Assembly: GCF_018223345.1 (NCBI RefSeq)
Contig: NZ_CP073587.1
Span: 2,515,001 to 2,579,000 of the forward strand
DNA length: 64,000 nucleotides
Reading direction: 5' to 3'
Origin: Shewanella yunxiaonensis
GTDB lineage: Bacteria > Pseudomonadota > Gammaproteobacteria > Enterobacterales > Shewanellaceae
Both the position numbers and the translations under genes were made by a program. Position 1 is the stretch's first letter; every line of letters starts with the position of its first letter. Below, one piece after another: positions 1 through 9,603 of this stretch. The notes beneath the pieces were generated by a model, which ran no database searches, was not told the DNA's origin, and saw only the letters and a program-made list of their open reading frames with translations.

Positions 1-10
1 AGGATTCTCC

Positions 11-1018
11 ATGCCAAAAAGAACCATAACCGTGATCCCCGGCGACGGGATCGGTCCAAGTATTATTGAGTCAGCTATACAGATTTTAGATAAAGCAGGA
101 TGCGATTTTGAATATGAATTTGCCGATGCTGGCCTCGCAGCCTTGGAAAAGTACGGTGAATTGCTGCCACAGCGCACGCTGGATTTAATCGAAAAAAACC
201 GTATCACGCTTAAAGGTCCGCTAACCACTCCTGTCGGCGAAGGCTTTACCTCCATCAACGTTACTCTGCGTAAAAAATTCAGTCTTTATGCCAATGTGCG
301 TCCCGTGCTTTCATTTAAAGGCACCCAGGCACGCTATGAAAACATCGACATCATCACTGTACGTGAGAACACCGAAGGGATGTATTCGGGTTATGGGCAG
401 AAAGTGTCTGAAGATGGCTCAACCGCTGAAGCCACCAGCATCATTACCCGTCAGGGCGCGGAACAGATCACTACCTTTGCTTATGAACTGGCACGCAAAG
501 AAGGCCGGAAAAAAGTCACCATCGTGCATAAAGCCAATATCATGAAGTCGACTTCTGGCCTGTTCCTGAAAACTGCCCGTGAAATCAGTCAGCGTTATCC
601 GGATATCATCACAGAGGAAATGATTGTTGACGCCACCTGTATGAAGCTGGTGATGAACCCTGAGAACTTCGATGTGATTGTTACCACTAACCTGTTTGGT
701 GACATTCTCTCTGATCTGTGTGCGGGCTTAGTAGGTGGTCTGGGCATGGCCCCTGGGGCCAATATCGGTAAAAATGCCGCTATTTTTGAAGCTGTACATG
801 GCAGTGCTCCTGATATCGCCGGGAAAAACCTTGCTAACCCCACCTCAGTCATTTTGGCTTCAGTACAGATGCTGGAATATCTGGGAATGTCGGATAAGGC
901 AGCGCAGATCCGCAGCGCCGTTTCTGCAGTCATAGCAGAAGGTGATCGCACTACCCGTGATTTGGGTGGTAGCCATGGCACCACCGATTTTACACAAGCG
1001 GTACTGGATCGTCTGTAA
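11..1018 (+). CDS. NAD-type isocitrate dehydrogenase (isocitrate/isopropylmalate dehydrogenase family)
   Basis: Predicted to oxidise and decarboxylate isocitrate to 2-oxoglutarate in the TCA cycle, in the cytoplasm. At 335 residues it has the length of the short NAD-linked family, not the ~415 residues of E. coli Icd. Visible motifs are GDGIGP (11-16), the substrate loop SINVTLRKKF (81-90), RENTEGMYSG (118-127) and NLFGDILSDL (around 230), which supplies metal-binding aspartates. An AGGA lies 6 bases before the ATG at the very start of the window. An intrinsic terminator follows. Cofactor choice is inferred from length and family resemblance; homoisocitrate or isopropylmalate activity is less likely but not excluded by sequence alone. 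Confidence 0.88.
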   Translation: MPKRTITVIPGDGIGPSIIESAIQILDKAGCDFEYEFADAGLAALEKYGELLPQRTLDLIEKNRITLKGPLTTPVGEGFTSINVTLRKKFSLYANVRPVLSFKGTQARYENIDIITVRENTEGMYSGYGQKVSEDGSTAEATSIITRQGAEQITTFAYELARKEGRKKVTIVHKANIMKSTSGLFLKTAREISQRYPDIITEEMIVDATCMKLVMNPENFDVIVTTNLFGDILSDLCAGLVGGLGMAPGANIGKNAAIFEAVHGSAPDIAGKNLANPTSVILASVQMLEYLGMSDKAAQIRSAVSAVIAEGDRTTRDLGGSHGTTDFTQAVLDRL

Positions 1019-1036
1019 CACGCGATTATGGTTAAC

Positions 1037-1061
1037 AAGGGGGCTTCTAAGTCCCCTTTTT
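1037..1061 (+). terminator. Terminator after isocitrate dehydrogenase
   Basis: AAGGGGGCTT pairs with AAGTCCCCTT (10 pairs, one of them G-T) around a two-base loop and runs into TTTTT. It ends the isocitrate dehydrogenase transcript before the next gene. Confidence 0.8.
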
Positions 1062-1146
1062 GTTATACAGATTTGTCACGTAGACTTGATCTCACCGACG
1101 CTGGCGCTCAAGATAAAAGTAGCAATCGCGAATTTAGGGAGTCAAC

Positions 1147-1500
1147 GTGTTTAAAGCCAGTCTTGCTCAGCTCCGCGGCAGCAAACAGACGGTTCTCGAA
1201 AAGGAACTCGCCAAGGAGCAATCCACCGCTCTCGGGAAAGCCGGTCGTCGCCTCACGGCTGCTTTAGAGGCCTATCAGTCAGATAAAGCCCATCAATTTA
1301 GACGCCATACAGAAGCATGGCATCATCAACAACTGACCGAAGCAGTATACAGTTTGATGGTTACCCGTGAATTTTTAGGCTTTGTGGACTGCAATATCGA
1401 ATGGATTTGTCAGCAATACCCACTGCCGCCCGCAGTATTGGAAAATCTGGTGCCTAAATCGCAAATGGAATATCTAGAGCGGGAGTGGCATTACCGCTAG
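1147..1500 (+). CDS. Conserved hypothetical protein, 117 aa
   Basis: I do not recognise a functional family. The start is a GTG with a strong AGGGAG ribosome site six bases upstream, and the gene fills the space between two intrinsic terminators, so it is probably real and monocistronic. The product is basic and Lys/Arg/Gln-rich at its N-terminus (about residues 1-60), predicted helical, with no signal peptide or membrane segment. The C-terminal half is more hydrophobic with several aromatic residues. Position between isocitrate dehydrogenase and rlmM resembles my memory of Shewanella genomes. Confidence 0.7.
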   Translation: MFKASLAQLRGSKQTVLEKELAKEQSTALGKAGRRLTAALEAYQSDKAHQFRRHTEAWHHQQLTEAVYSLMVTREFLGFVDCNIEWICQQYPLPPAVLENLVPKSQMEYLEREWHYR

Positions 1501-1514
1501 CTCCCGCTAATTTT
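1478..1514 (+). terminator. Terminator overlapping the end of the 117-aa gene
   Basis: AGCGGGAG (1478-1485, inside the last codons) pairs with CTCCCGCT (1501-1508), followed by AATTTT. The loop contains the stop codon. The T-run is short, so strength is uncertain. Confidence 0.55.
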
Positions 1515-1519
1515 GCCGC

Positions 1520-2602
1520 TTAAATGTGACTACCAGGACGTAAATACAGATGCACGGTCACTTCATCGCGGTCATGGTATAAGTGTTTGCAGCGTATTTG
1601 GAATCGATTAAAGCCATTTTCCTGCAGTACTTCCGCCATCCGCTGCAAAATCGTAGTCACTTCTTTATAGCGACTTTTCATCGGCAGTTTCAGGTTAAAG
1701 ATGGCCTCGTGGAACCAACCATTGATTGCCCAGTGTTCCATTAACTCAGCAACCCGCGACGGCTGTTCCACCATGTCGCATACCAGCCAATAGATATTCT
1801 TGCGCTTAGGTTCAAAGCGGAAACCGTCTTCCCGGTAATGAGTCACCTGCCCGGTCTGCATCAGACTGTCAGCCATTGGCCCATTATCCACTGCAGAAAC
1901 GAACATGCCTCGGCGTACCAGCTGATAAGTCCAACCACCAGGACAGGCGCCAAGATCTACAGCATTCATACCACTGTGCAACCGCGTTTCCTGCTCATGC
2001 GGCGCAATAAAATAATTGAAAGCTTCGTCCAACTTAAGGGTAGACCGACTGGGTGCGGCAGAAGGGAACTTTAAGCGCGGGATCCCCATAAAAAATGGCG
2101 AGCTGTTATTGCTATAGGAATAACCGGCATAGGCGCTATCCGAGCCTAAAAAACATACATGCACTATAGGCCGTCGCTGGTTTTCACTGGCCAGGAGTAT
2201 CTCCTGCTTTTTTAAGGCGGCACGCAGCGGGACGGTAAATTTACGGCAGAAAGTCAGCAGTTCTTTGGCTTCGTTGGTATCAGGGGTTTCAACTCTGAGT
2301 TCACCGCCTTTTTCAATGGAAGACAACGCCTGCACAATAGGCGATACTCGGTCGTCCGCAGGCAAATCTTGCAGTAGTTCACTACAAACGAACATCTGTC
2401 TGGCAAAAATCAAGGTATCCAACGGTAACTCACGCCCGAGCTTATCCGCATCACCTTCTGCAAAGCATTGAAAAACAACATAAGCATTGTTAGCCGCTGC
2501 TTTGACATATCCGGCGACACCCAACTCGGCAGCGCGATCCTGAATTTCTGCCGCGCACTCTTTTTCATAACCTGCACGACAGAACAAAAACAGATTGTTC
2601 AT
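1520..2602 (-). CDS. rlmM: 23S rRNA 2'-O-ribose methyltransferase RlmM (C2498)
   Basis: Methylates the ribose of C2498 in 23S rRNA using S-adenosylmethionine. At 360 aa it is close to E. coli RlmM (366). The FtsJ/RrmJ-like domain carries the SAM loop DLGACPGGW (216-224), and the N-terminal ~190 residues match the THUMP-like targeting half. The ATG at 2602 is chosen because [16 protein letters not shown] matches the family N-terminus and an AGGA precedes it; an in-frame start 57 bases further upstream would add unrelated residues. It lies downstream of the DUF423 gene on the same strand and is probably co-transcribed with it. Confidence 0.93.
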   Translation of the reverse strand: MNNLFLFCRAGYEKECAAEIQDRAAELGVAGYVKAAANNAYVVFQCFAEGDADKLGRELPLDTLIFARQMFVCSELLQDLPADDRVSPIVQALSSIEKGGELRVETPDTNEAKELLTFCRKFTVPLRAALKKQEILLASENQRRPIVHVCFLGSDSAYAGYSYSNNSSPFFMGIPRLKFPSAAPSRSTLKLDEAFNYFIAPHEQETRLHSGMNAVDLGACPGGWTYQLVRRGMFVSAVDNGPMADSLMQTGQVTHYREDGFRFEPKRKNIYWLVCDMVEQPSRVAELMEHWAINGWFHEAIFNLKLPMKSRYKEVTTILQRMAEVLQENGFNRFQIRCKHLYHDRDEVTVHLYLRPGSHI

Positions 2603-2659
2603 TGATAATCCTGTAACCAGCCATTTGGCAAAGTCGCCAAGTATACCAGAACTCGGCAA

Positions 2660-3043
2660 TTACAGATCGTCTGTACGATGCCGCCACATCGAGGAAGCTA
2701 ACAGCGCCCAACCAACTAAGAAACAGAACCCCCCCATTGGCGTGATAATACCGAGCACCTTTACTCCGGTAAGTGCATACAGGTACAGCGACCCCGAAAA
2801 CAGCAGGATACCCGCGATAAATAACCACGCTGCCCAGTCGAGCAACGGCGATTTCACCCAGTTACCGGCAAGTGCCACAGCGATCAGCGCAAAGGTATGA
2901 TAAAACTGATATTCCACGCCGACATCAAAGATTTTAATCAGCTCTGGAGTGGTCACCGCTTTCAGACCATGAGCCGCAAACGCCCCGAGTGCCACAGCTA
3001 AAAAACCACTGATGGAGGCCAACATAAACAGGCCTTTTTTCAT
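2660..3043 (-). CDS. DUF423 family inner membrane protein (YgdD-like)
   Basis: Small 127-aa membrane protein with four predicted hydrophobic helices and the family pattern LGAFAAHGLK near the N-terminus (about 20-29). Biochemical role unknown. Its ATG overlaps the stop of the upstream hydrolase in an ATGA arrangement, indicating translational coupling, and rlmM follows. In E. coli the homologue ygdD is also next to rlmM and gcvA, so the neighbourhood is conserved. Confidence 0.88.
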   Translation of the reverse strand: MKKGLFMLASISGFLAVALGAFAAHGLKAVTTPELIKIFDVGVEYQFYHTFALIAVALAGNWVKSPLLDWAAWLFIAGILLFSGSLYLYALTGVKVLGIITPMGGFCFLVGWALLASSMWRHRTDDL

Positions 3044-3690
3044 AACAAACTCCTGATAAACGACAGTGATCCATCGATCACTTTGGCATAATTCATTGCT
3101 AATGAGGTAGCAGCAGCTTTTCGCGGAACAAAGCTGTGGTCGCCATCATCAACAAAATTGAGATTTAACGAAGTTGGCAAATGCCATTGTGGTATTTGGA
3201 CTTTACCACCAAAACTATCGCGTTCTCCCTGAAAAATCATTAATGGTAGCCGACATTGCTGCAGTGGCTCCAATCGCGGCAACAATTTACCTTTAGGCAA
3301 AAATGGATAACCCAAGCAGATTACACCGCGCACCTCGGCCAGCAAATCTTCTGAGGCCAACATGATTGCCATACGTCCGCCCATAGACTTACCCATCAGT
3401 ATTATCTGGTCAGGTGCAAATAGTTCTGTGACTAATCGCAATTGTTGTCGGAAATTCTCCAGTAACGCCGGTGCGCGATCTGGTGGGCGCCGTTTGCCAT
3501 CAAGACGGCACTTTGCCATATAGGGGAAATTAAACCGGACAACATCTAGGCCATTTGCGGCAAGACCTTGAGCAATAGCCACCATAAATTCGCTGTCCAT
3601 ATCTGCCCCAGCACCATGGGCGAATAGCACCACAGTGTTGCTGTCAGCATTGCCCTTATCTACCCGCCAATTATCCGGGTAACAACTCAC
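3040..3690 (-). CDS. Alpha/beta hydrolase (KANL3/Tex30-type)
   Basis: Predicted serine hydrolase of unknown substrate. The nucleophile elbow is GKSMGG (100-105, Ser102), with Asp158 in GERD and His185 in DDGDHSF completing the triad; AHGAGADMDS near residue 25 forms the oxyanion region. The GTG at 3690 is preferred because GAGGAG lies seven bases upstream, inside the 3' end of gcvA; a TTG 18 bases further up lacks this. That gives 216 residues and a ~20-base overlap with gcvA. Its own stop overlaps the DUF423 start. Confidence 0.8.
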   Translation of the reverse strand: MSCYPDNWRVDKGNADSNTVVLFAHGAGADMDSEFMVAIAQGLAANGLDVVRFNFPYMAKCRLDGKRRPPDRAPALLENFRQQLRLVTELFAPDQIILMGKSMGGRMAIMLASEDLLAEVRGVICLGYPFLPKGKLLPRLEPLQQCRLPLMIFQGERDSFGGKVQIPQWHLPTSLNLNFVDDGDHSFVPRKAAATSLAMNYAKVIDGSLSFIRSLL

Positions 3691-4582
3691 TGCGGGACTC
3701 CTCGGCAAACATATCCAGCATCCACTCCCGGAACGCCACTATTTTTCCAAGCTCAGCATGTTTTTGCTGACACACCAGATAGTAAGCATCTTTGCTGACC
3801 AACACTTCTTGGAAAGGACATACCAACCGCCCGGCCAGGATGTCCGGTCTTGCTAGCACGCTGTAACCCAGCGCCACGCCCTGACCATGAGCTGCGGCCT
3901 GCAACACCAGAGAAGAATGACTGAAAATAGGCCCTTGATTTACATTAACGTCCGTGACGCCACATTGCCGGAACCAAGCCTGCCAATCATGGCGACTCAT
4001 ATCATGCAGTAATGTATGAAATTTCAGATCTGAGGGTTTCTCTAACGGCTTAGGACCTTTGAGTAACAATGGCGAACACACAGGGATCAACACTTCGTTA
4101 CGCAATTTATCTGAGCGCAATCCCGGCCAATTACCTTGACCGTAATAGATAGCGACATCAACATCATCGGCTAATGAATCTGTGGCGCTGTCAACGGCCT
4201 TGATACGTACATCAATATCCGGATTTTTCTCGCTGAATTTTGCCAAGCGGGGTACCAGCCACTGAATCGCGAAACTGGGCGGCATACTGACCGTTAATGA
4301 GCCAATAGCACTGCGCGCTAACAATCGGTCAGTGGCATCAGCTAATTGCCCAAAAATGTCTTTGATTTCGAGAAAATAACTCTGTCCCTCTTCCGTCAGC
4401 AACAACGAACGATTCTTACGGCGGAACAATTTCAGCCCCAGAAAATCTTCCAATGCTTTAATCTGATGGCTAACCGCCGCTTGTGTCACAAACAGTTCCT
4501 CAGCTGCGCGGGTAAAACTGAGATGACGAGCAGCAGCTTCAAACGCTTTAACGGCATTGAGCGGGGGAAGTCGCTTTGACAT
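3671..4582 (-). CDS. gcvA: LysR-type regulator GcvA (glycine cleavage system)
   Basis: DNA-binding regulator of the glycine cleavage genes (gcvTHP), acting with glycine and, in E. coli, GcvR. It begins MSKRLPPLNAVKAFEAAARH, essentially the E. coli GcvA N-terminus, so the ATG at 4582 is the likely start and not the in-frame codons just upstream. The winged helix-turn-helix spans about 6-65 with TQAAVSHQIKALED; the effector domain carries DDVDVAIYYGQGNWPGL. No gcv target gene is in the window. It heads the gcvA-hydrolase-DUF423-rlmM group. Confidence 0.93.
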   Translation of the reverse strand: MSKRLPPLNAVKAFEAAARHLSFTRAAEELFVTQAAVSHQIKALEDFLGLKLFRRKNRSLLLTEEGQSYFLEIKDIFGQLADATDRLLARSAIGSLTVSMPPSFAIQWLVPRLAKFSEKNPDIDVRIKAVDSATDSLADDVDVAIYYGQGNWPGLRSDKLRNEVLIPVCSPLLLKGPKPLEKPSDLKFHTLLHDMSRHDWQAWFRQCGVTDVNVNQGPIFSHSSLVLQAAAHGQGVALGYSVLARPDILAGRLVCPFQEVLVSKDAYYLVCQQKHAELGKIVAFREWMLDMFAEESRSELLPG

Positions 4583-4717
4583 GAGCATCCATTCCAAATT
4601 TTTAATTAGTTTTTCTAATCCAGATTGTTACATTTAATCATGTGAGAGTGCCAGTATTTTTATCTGGATTCACCGAAACTGCACAGTTCAGCAACTTTAT
4701 GGCCCCGAATTGCCTAC

Positions 4718-4743
4718 AAAAAAGCCGCATCACTTGATGCGGC
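4718..4743 (-). terminator. Terminator of thiI
   Basis: On the minus strand a perfect nine-pair stem, GCCGCATCA against TGATGCGGC with a two-base loop, is followed by TTTTTT. It lies 20 bases beyond the thiI stop. Confidence 0.9.
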
Positions 4744-4762
4744 CAGTTTGCAAAACAGCGAA

Positions 4763-6217
4763 TTAAGGTCGATAAACCTTCACATTGTCATAGCCCTGTT
4801 CCAATAAATACAAGGCTTGCAGTTTACTCATTACCCCGCGGTCACAATAAAGCAGGTAAGTCTTGCTGCTATCGAGCTCCGCAAATGCACTGGATAACTT
4901 AAAGAATGGAATATGAAGCACCTCAGCGCCAGCCACCGCCAATGGATGACGTTCTTCCTCTTCAGGGGCGCGGATATCCAGCACCACCTGCTCAGCGCCG
5001 ACGCTGGAGACAGTTTCTGTTTCGGTTACTTTGGTATCCATTGCTTTTGGTATCTCCCGGATATCAATCACTTCTGCAGCTTCCAGGACTTTATCCAGCA
5101 TGTCCGGAGAAAATTTAAGTTCTTCAGCTTCTACTTTTGCCAATACTGCTTTTACCGTTGGCCGCTGAGAAATAACACCACAATATTCTGGCATCGATTT
5201 AGCAAAATCTTCAGTACCAATTTTGCGGCTCTCATTGATGATATCTTGCTTATCCATGGTAATAAGTGGCCGCAGGATCAAGGTATCAGTACAACGGTCA
5301 ATCACATTGAGGTTAGTCAGGGTCTGACTGGACACCTGCCCCAGACTTTCGCCTGTCACTAACGCTTGAATTCCCATGCGTTCAGCCACCCGACTCGCCG
5401 CACGCATCATGCAACGTTTCAAGATAACCCCCATCAGGCCGTTATCAATACGTTCCAAAATTTCTGCCACTACCGGTTCAAAAGGAATGGTGACAAATTT
5501 AACTCTATGGGATTCACCATAGGTTTGCCACAAATGATGCGCCACCTGCTTCACGCCGATTTCATGCTGCGCACCACCGAGATTGAAAAAGCAGTAATGG
5601 GTACGAGCCCCTTTCTTAATAAACTGGAAGCTGGACACCCCGGAATCGAAACCACCAGAGATCAATGACAACACATCTTCCTGAGTCGCCATCGGGAAGC
5701 CACCAAGACCCGATACTTTTTTCTCCACCAGATACAGCTTATCGTTGTTAATCTCCAGATTAACAGTGATCTCCGGGTTCTTGAGTTTTACACCGGCAGC
5801 TTCTGTATGCTGATTCAGTCCACCGCCAACATATTTTTCCACGTCAATAGAGGTGAAATCATGATGTCCGCTACGCTTAACCCGGACACAGAAGGTCTTA
5901 CCTGCCAGTTCATCGCCAAAGGCTTTCAAGGTATGCAGATAGATATCGTGTACAGTTTGGAAGGTGTATTCATTTACACGAGCAACAGTCGCGATCCCTG
6001 GGATACAAGTCAGGCGTTCGCCAACACTGTCCAGCAGTTCTGGTTTGTCCTGTGGTACCCCGACCATGATGCGGTCCCACTGTCTTACCACAGTGACACC
6101 TTCATCAACTTTTTTCAGTACATTCCGGATATTAGATTCCAGCATTTTAGTGAAGCGCAAACGTACTGGCTTGCTCTTCATCATGATTTCGGGGTACAGC
6201 TTAACGATAAACTTCAT
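4763..6217 (-). CDS. thiI: tRNA 4-thiouridine synthase ThiI with rhodanese domain
   Basis: Makes 4-thiouridine at position 8 of tRNA and supplies sulfur for the thiazole of thiamine. Domains in order: N-terminal ferredoxin-like and THUMP (about 1-165), adenylating PP-loop domain with SGGFDS (187-192), and C-terminal rhodanese domain with Cys458 in LLYCDRG. The second redox cysteine lies in [11 protein letters not shown]. Length (484) matches E. coli ThiI (482). It is monocistronic, with a terminator after it and pomB's terminator before it. Confidence 0.96.
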   Translation of the reverse strand: MKFIVKLYPEIMMKSKPVRLRFTKMLESNIRNVLKKVDEGVTVVRQWDRIMVGVPQDKPELLDSVGERLTCIPGIATVARVNEYTFQTVHDIYLHTLKAFGDELAGKTFCVRVKRSGHHDFTSIDVEKYVGGGLNQHTEAAGVKLKNPEITVNLEINNDKLYLVEKKVSGLGGFPMATQEDVLSLISGGFDSGVSSFQFIKKGARTHYCFFNLGGAQHEIGVKQVAHHLWQTYGESHRVKFVTIPFEPVVAEILERIDNGLMGVILKRCMMRAASRVAERMGIQALVTGESLGQVSSQTLTNLNVIDRCTDTLILRPLITMDKQDIINESRKIGTEDFAKSMPEYCGVISQRPTVKAVLAKVEAEELKFSPDMLDKVLEAAEVIDIREIPKAMDTKVTETETVSSVGAEQVVLDIRAPEEEERHPLAVAGAEVLHIPFFKLSSAFAELDSSKTYLLYCDRGVMSKLQALYLLEQGYDNVKVYRP

Positions 6218-6304
6218 GGATTTTCCGCAGCATAAAACGAGGTCAAAAACGCAATCGCGGGATTATAGCAAAGTGACAGGAACAGTCCCAGCATCGCGGG
6301 AAAA

Positions 6305-6352
6305 GTCTTCCAGTAACAACCAACCTGCCCAAGTGCCGGTTGGTTGTTACTG
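6305..6352 (-). terminator. Terminator of pomAB
   Basis: A perfect 15-pair inverted repeat (CAGTAACAACCAACC at 6311-6325 and its complement at 6338-6352) starts at the base next to the pomB stop. On the minus strand it leads into a short TTTT tract. Confidence 0.75.
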
Positions 6353-7294
6353 CTATTGGGCTTGATTGGGCGTGACCTGAAGTTCATCCGATAACTTGGC
6401 TTTGCCTTGTTCAATTGCAATCTCTACCCGACGATTACGGGCACGATGTTCAGCACTGTCATTCGGCACCAGTGGATTGGTATCAGCGAGGCCCTCCACT
6501 TTCATGCGTTCAGGATCAAACCCTTTCACCCGAATAAGTTCGTGCGCGACCGCTAAGGCTCTTTGCGCTGACAGATCCCAGTTCGACTGATAGAGCTCGT
6601 TGCTGATCTGGATATCATCGGTATTACCGGATACCGTCACTATGCCAGGCACATCTTTCAGTAACTCACCAATCGCCCGGATCACCGATTTAAATTGTGG
6701 CTGCAAAAAACCTGAACCGGAGGCAAAAGAGCCTTTTTCCCGGATGCGAATGATGATCTGTTGTCCCAAAGACTCAATTTCGATGGCACCATCAACGATT
6801 TCCTTGTTGAGCTTTTCTGCCATTTTTTTCGCTTGATCGTTAACCTGCTTTTGCGTGGCTTCATACTCTTGAGTACGTTTGGCCTCGGCTTGTTCCTGTG
6901 CCGTTGCCGTTGACTCACCACCACGCTGGTCACCGCGCTGCTTCTGAATACCACCGGCGCTTTCATCGTCACCCGCCTGGAAGGTCAACGTCGGCTGCGT
7001 CATTTCATTGGTTTGCTGGTTTATCACTTCAATCGGTGACGGATCCGGACGCCCGGGGCGGAACTCCAGCGCAATCACCGAAGTTCCCTTGGGAATATCC
7101 TTGACTTCAACTTTGTTCTGGACACCAAAGGCATATTTCATTGAACCAGCGATTTGCTTAAATTTAAGCACGTCCATCTCGGAAAAAGACAGCAACAGCA
7201 CAAAGAAGCACATCAGCAATGACATCAGATCAGAAAAGGTTGCTAGCCAAGGCGGTGCTGCGGGTGGACAGTCAGGACACTTTTGCTTCGCCAT
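6353..7294 (-). CDS. pomB: Flagellar stator protein PomB/MotB
   Basis: Stator subunit that anchors the ion-conducting complex to peptidoglycan. A single membrane helix at about 17-38 contains the ion-binding Asp22 (FSDLMSLLMCFF). A long Gln/Glu-rich linker follows, then an OmpA-like peptidoglycan-binding domain (about 170-300) with the TVSGNTDD and NRRVEIAIE patterns. The CPDCPP N-terminus resembles PomB of sodium-driven stators; the coupling ion is inferred, not shown. It starts four bases after the pomA stop. Confidence 0.92.
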   Translation of the reverse strand: MAKQKCPDCPPAAPPWLATFSDLMSLLMCFFVLLLSFSEMDVLKFKQIAGSMKYAFGVQNKVEVKDIPKGTSVIALEFRPGRPDPSPIEVINQQTNEMTQPTLTFQAGDDESAGGIQKQRGDQRGGESTATAQEQAEAKRTQEYEATQKQVNDQAKKMAEKLNKEIVDGAIEIESLGQQIIIRIREKGSFASGSGFLQPQFKSVIRAIGELLKDVPGIVTVSGNTDDIQISNELYQSNWDLSAQRALAVAHELIRVKGFDPERMKVEGLADTNPLVPNDSAEHRARNRRVEIAIEQGKAKLSDELQVTPNQAQ

Positions 7295-7298
7295 GACG

Positions 7299-8066
7299 CT
7301 ATTCCCCGCTCGTGGTTTCTATCTTACGTTTCTTCTCAGCCAGATAGTTTTTCAGGAAGCTCTCGATGACGCGCGGGTTCTGACCATCCTGAATGGCCAA
7401 TACCGCATCCATAATCAGGTTGCGATTAAGCATTTCTTCGCTCATACGCAACGCCAGTTTGTCAGCTATCGGCAGTGCCAGCAGGTTCGCCATCAACGAA
7501 CCATACAAGGTGGTCAGCAAGGCTACAGCCATTGCGGGACCGATTGACTTAGGGTCATCCATGTTAGACAACATCGCCACCAACCCCACTAAGGTACCAA
7601 TCATTCCCATCGCCGGGCCAACATCCCCAAACGCCTTAAAGATAGCGATGCCGGATTTATGCCGCTCTTCGGTCAGTGCAATGTCCTTTTCCAGCGCTTC
7701 TCGCACAACATCGCCATCATGCCCATCCACCAGCATGTCGACAGCTTTCTGCATAAAGGTATTAGAGATCTGGGCTTCTTCTAATGCCAGGAAACCGCCT
7801 TTACGGGCAGCATCTGCCATAGTGACCGACTGTTCAATTAGATCTTCTGGATTATCCAATTTGAAGATAAAGGCTTTGGCGGCAATCTTCATCGCACCGA
7901 GATATTGCTTGAGATTGAACTTCATCATCACCACAAAGAGAGAGCCAACGAACACAATTAATACCGAAGGAACGTCAATGTAAACGGAAATACCGCCAGC
8001 GCTGACCATGGCCCAGAACATCACACCAAATGCGCCAATAATGCCTATCAGGGTTGCTAAATCCAC
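7299..8066 (-). CDS. pomA: Flagellar stator protein PomA/MotA
   Basis: Membrane stator subunit that transmits torque to the rotor. The 255 residues show four hydrophobic segments (about 5-25, 28-48, 150-170, 180-205) with a cytoplasmic loop between the second and third, and the signature GPAMGMIGTLVGLVAML at 150-166. The length matches sodium-type PomA more closely than E. coli MotA (295). Paired with pomB in one operon. No other flagellar gene lies in the window, typical for stator operons. Confidence 0.93.
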   Translation of the reverse strand: MDLATLIGIIGAFGVMFWAMVSAGGISVYIDVPSVLIVFVGSLFVVMMKFNLKQYLGAMKIAAKAFIFKLDNPEDLIEQSVTMADAARKGGFLALEEAQISNTFMQKAVDMLVDGHDGDVVREALEKDIALTEERHKSGIAIFKAFGDVGPAMGMIGTLVGLVAMLSNMDDPKSIGPAMAVALLTTLYGSLMANLLALPIADKLALRMSEEMLNRNLIMDAVLAIQDGQNPRVIESFLKNYLAEKKRKIETTSGE

Positions 8067-8460
8067 TGTTGCTCCTCGAGTCTGTACTGTCGTCCCATCC
8101 GCTCACCCATCGACCAGCAGGATATCATGATGCAAAATCCGGAAAACTGGCTGTCGCTTGTCCAAACACAGCCACGGAAAGGGAATGTCACGCTTTTCAA
8201 CGGCTTCTATTTCTGTTTATCGGACCAAACTTAGGCAAGTTTAGAGGGATTTTATTCCGGGGCGAAAATATTTTTGTCGCAAAGCGTGCTTTTGAGCAAA
8301 TTACCAGCGCTGGCATTTGACCCTACGCCAGCGCTGCTATAACGTGTCAACCGATAAAACTGCCGCCAGTCCTAACCTGACCCCTTTGCAGACCCTGCCT
8401 CGATTCCGCAAGAGGATCGCTGGTATACTCTGTCCGCAGTGTTAATCCAAGGAAAACAAC
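8067..8460. other. Divergent intergenic region pomA/xseB
   Basis: 394 bases with no convincing gene. It holds a 10-base inverted repeat, CAGCGCTGGC at 8305-8314 and its complement at 8327-8336, with a 12-base spacer and no T-run, and an extended -10 element before xseB. The pomA promoter should lie in the left part, but I see no clear sigma-28 or sigma-70 match. Confidence 0.5.
8421..8429 (+). promoter_or_regulatory. Extended -10 element for xseB-ispA-dxs
   Basis: TGGTATACT is an extended -10 (TGnTATACT) 31 bases before the xseB start. No good -35 is visible at the expected distance, as is usual for extended -10 promoters. Confidence 0.5.
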
Positions 8461-8700
8461 GTGGCTAAAAAACCTGAGAATCTCAGTTTTGAAGAATCCC
8501 TGAATCAACTTGAACAGATAGTGACTGAGCTCGAACAGGGTGAAGTGTCGCTGGATGATGCGCTCAAGCAATTTGAACGTGGAATTAATCTGGTCCGCAG
8601 TAGCCAAAATAAGTTAGAGCAAGCGCAGCAAAAGGTTGCCATCTTATTATCCGATGATGCACAAGCGCCACTGAGTCCATTTGATGTCGAGGAAGAGTAA
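8461..8700 (+). CDS. xseB: Exodeoxyribonuclease VII small subunit
   Basis: Small helical subunit of exonuclease VII, which degrades single-stranded DNA with the XseA subunit (not in this window). The 79 residues match the family, with FEESLNQLEQIVTELEQGEV (8-27) and the helical repeat LKQFERGINL. The start is GTG; GGAA lies 8-11 bases upstream. The stop codon is immediately followed by the ispA start. Confidence 0.95.
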   Translation: MAKKPENLSFEESLNQLEQIVTELEQGEVSLDDALKQFERGINLVRSSQNKLEQAQQKVAILLSDDAQAPLSPFDVEEE

Positions 8701-9582
8701 TTGTTAACTGATGCCATCAATCGCTGCCAACAACGTATTAATCAGCATCTTACTGCAATTTTTGACGCGCTGCCGGTCAGTGAACCACGATTACAAGAAG
8801 CGATGCGTTACGGTGTCTTGTTGGGTGGTAAACGAGTTCGCCCGTTTTTGGTCTATTCCGTGGGAGAGATGTTAGGTGTTGCTGCCGAGCGCTTAGATAA
8901 TTGCGCCGCAGCCATTGAATGTATCCACGCCTATTCGTTGATTCACGATGATTTGCCCGCCATGGACAATGATGAATTGCGGCGCGGCCAGCCAACAGTT
9001 CATGTCGCATTTGACGAGGCAACAGCCATTCTCGCCGGGGATGCGTTGCAGACATTGGCGTTCGAACTGATCAGCCAAGAAACTGGCGATTTCAGCGCCC
9101 AGCAGCAACTCCTCATGATTAAGGCATTGGCCAACGCCTCAGGCTATCTCGGCATGTGTGGCGGGCAAGCACTGGATTTGGCGGCGACAGATAAAGAAAT
9201 CCCGCTGAGTGAGCTGACCCGCTTACACCGTCTAAAAACAGGTGCCTTAATTCGCTGTGCAGTGCAATTAGCTGTTATTGCTGCCAACGTAGATGCACAA
9301 CAGCGTCAGCAACTATTGGCCTATGCTGATGCCATCGGACTGGCATTTCAAGTCCAAGATGACATTCTGGATATCACATCCAGTACCGAAGAACTGGGCA
9401 AACCACAAGGTTCCGATACCCGTTCCAACAAGAGTACATACCCTAAATTATTGGGATTAGCTGGGGCAAAAGCAACGGCTGAAGCGCTACTAAAAGAGGC
9501 ACTATCAGCCTTGGGGAATTTGCCCTACAATAGCCGACTAATTGCTGAATTCGCTCGCTATATTATTGAGCGGCGAGTATAA
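8701..9582 (+). CDS. ispA: Farnesyl diphosphate synthase
   Basis: Condenses IPP with DMAPP and GPP to give farnesyl diphosphate for quinones and undecaprenyl phosphate. The first Asp-rich motif DDLPAMDND is at 83-91 and the second is in FQVQDDILD. The start is TTG directly abutting the xseB stop, with GAGGAAGAG in the end of xseB as ribosome site; no in-frame ATG offers an alternative near the conserved N-terminus. Length 293 agrees with E. coli IspA (299). Part of xseB-ispA-dxs. Confidence 0.95.
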   Translation: MLTDAINRCQQRINQHLTAIFDALPVSEPRLQEAMRYGVLLGGKRVRPFLVYSVGEMLGVAAERLDNCAAAIECIHAYSLIHDDLPAMDNDELRRGQPTVHVAFDEATAILAGDALQTLAFELISQETGDFSAQQQLLMIKALANASGYLGMCGGQALDLAATDKEIPLSELTRLHRLKTGALIRCAVQLAVIAANVDAQQRQQLLAYADAIGLAFQVQDDILDITSSTEELGKPQGSDTRSNKSTYPKLLGLAGAKATAEALLKEALSALGNLPYNSRLIAEFARYIIERRV

Positions 9583-9603
9583 AAGAGACAAAAGTAGCTC
9601 CTT

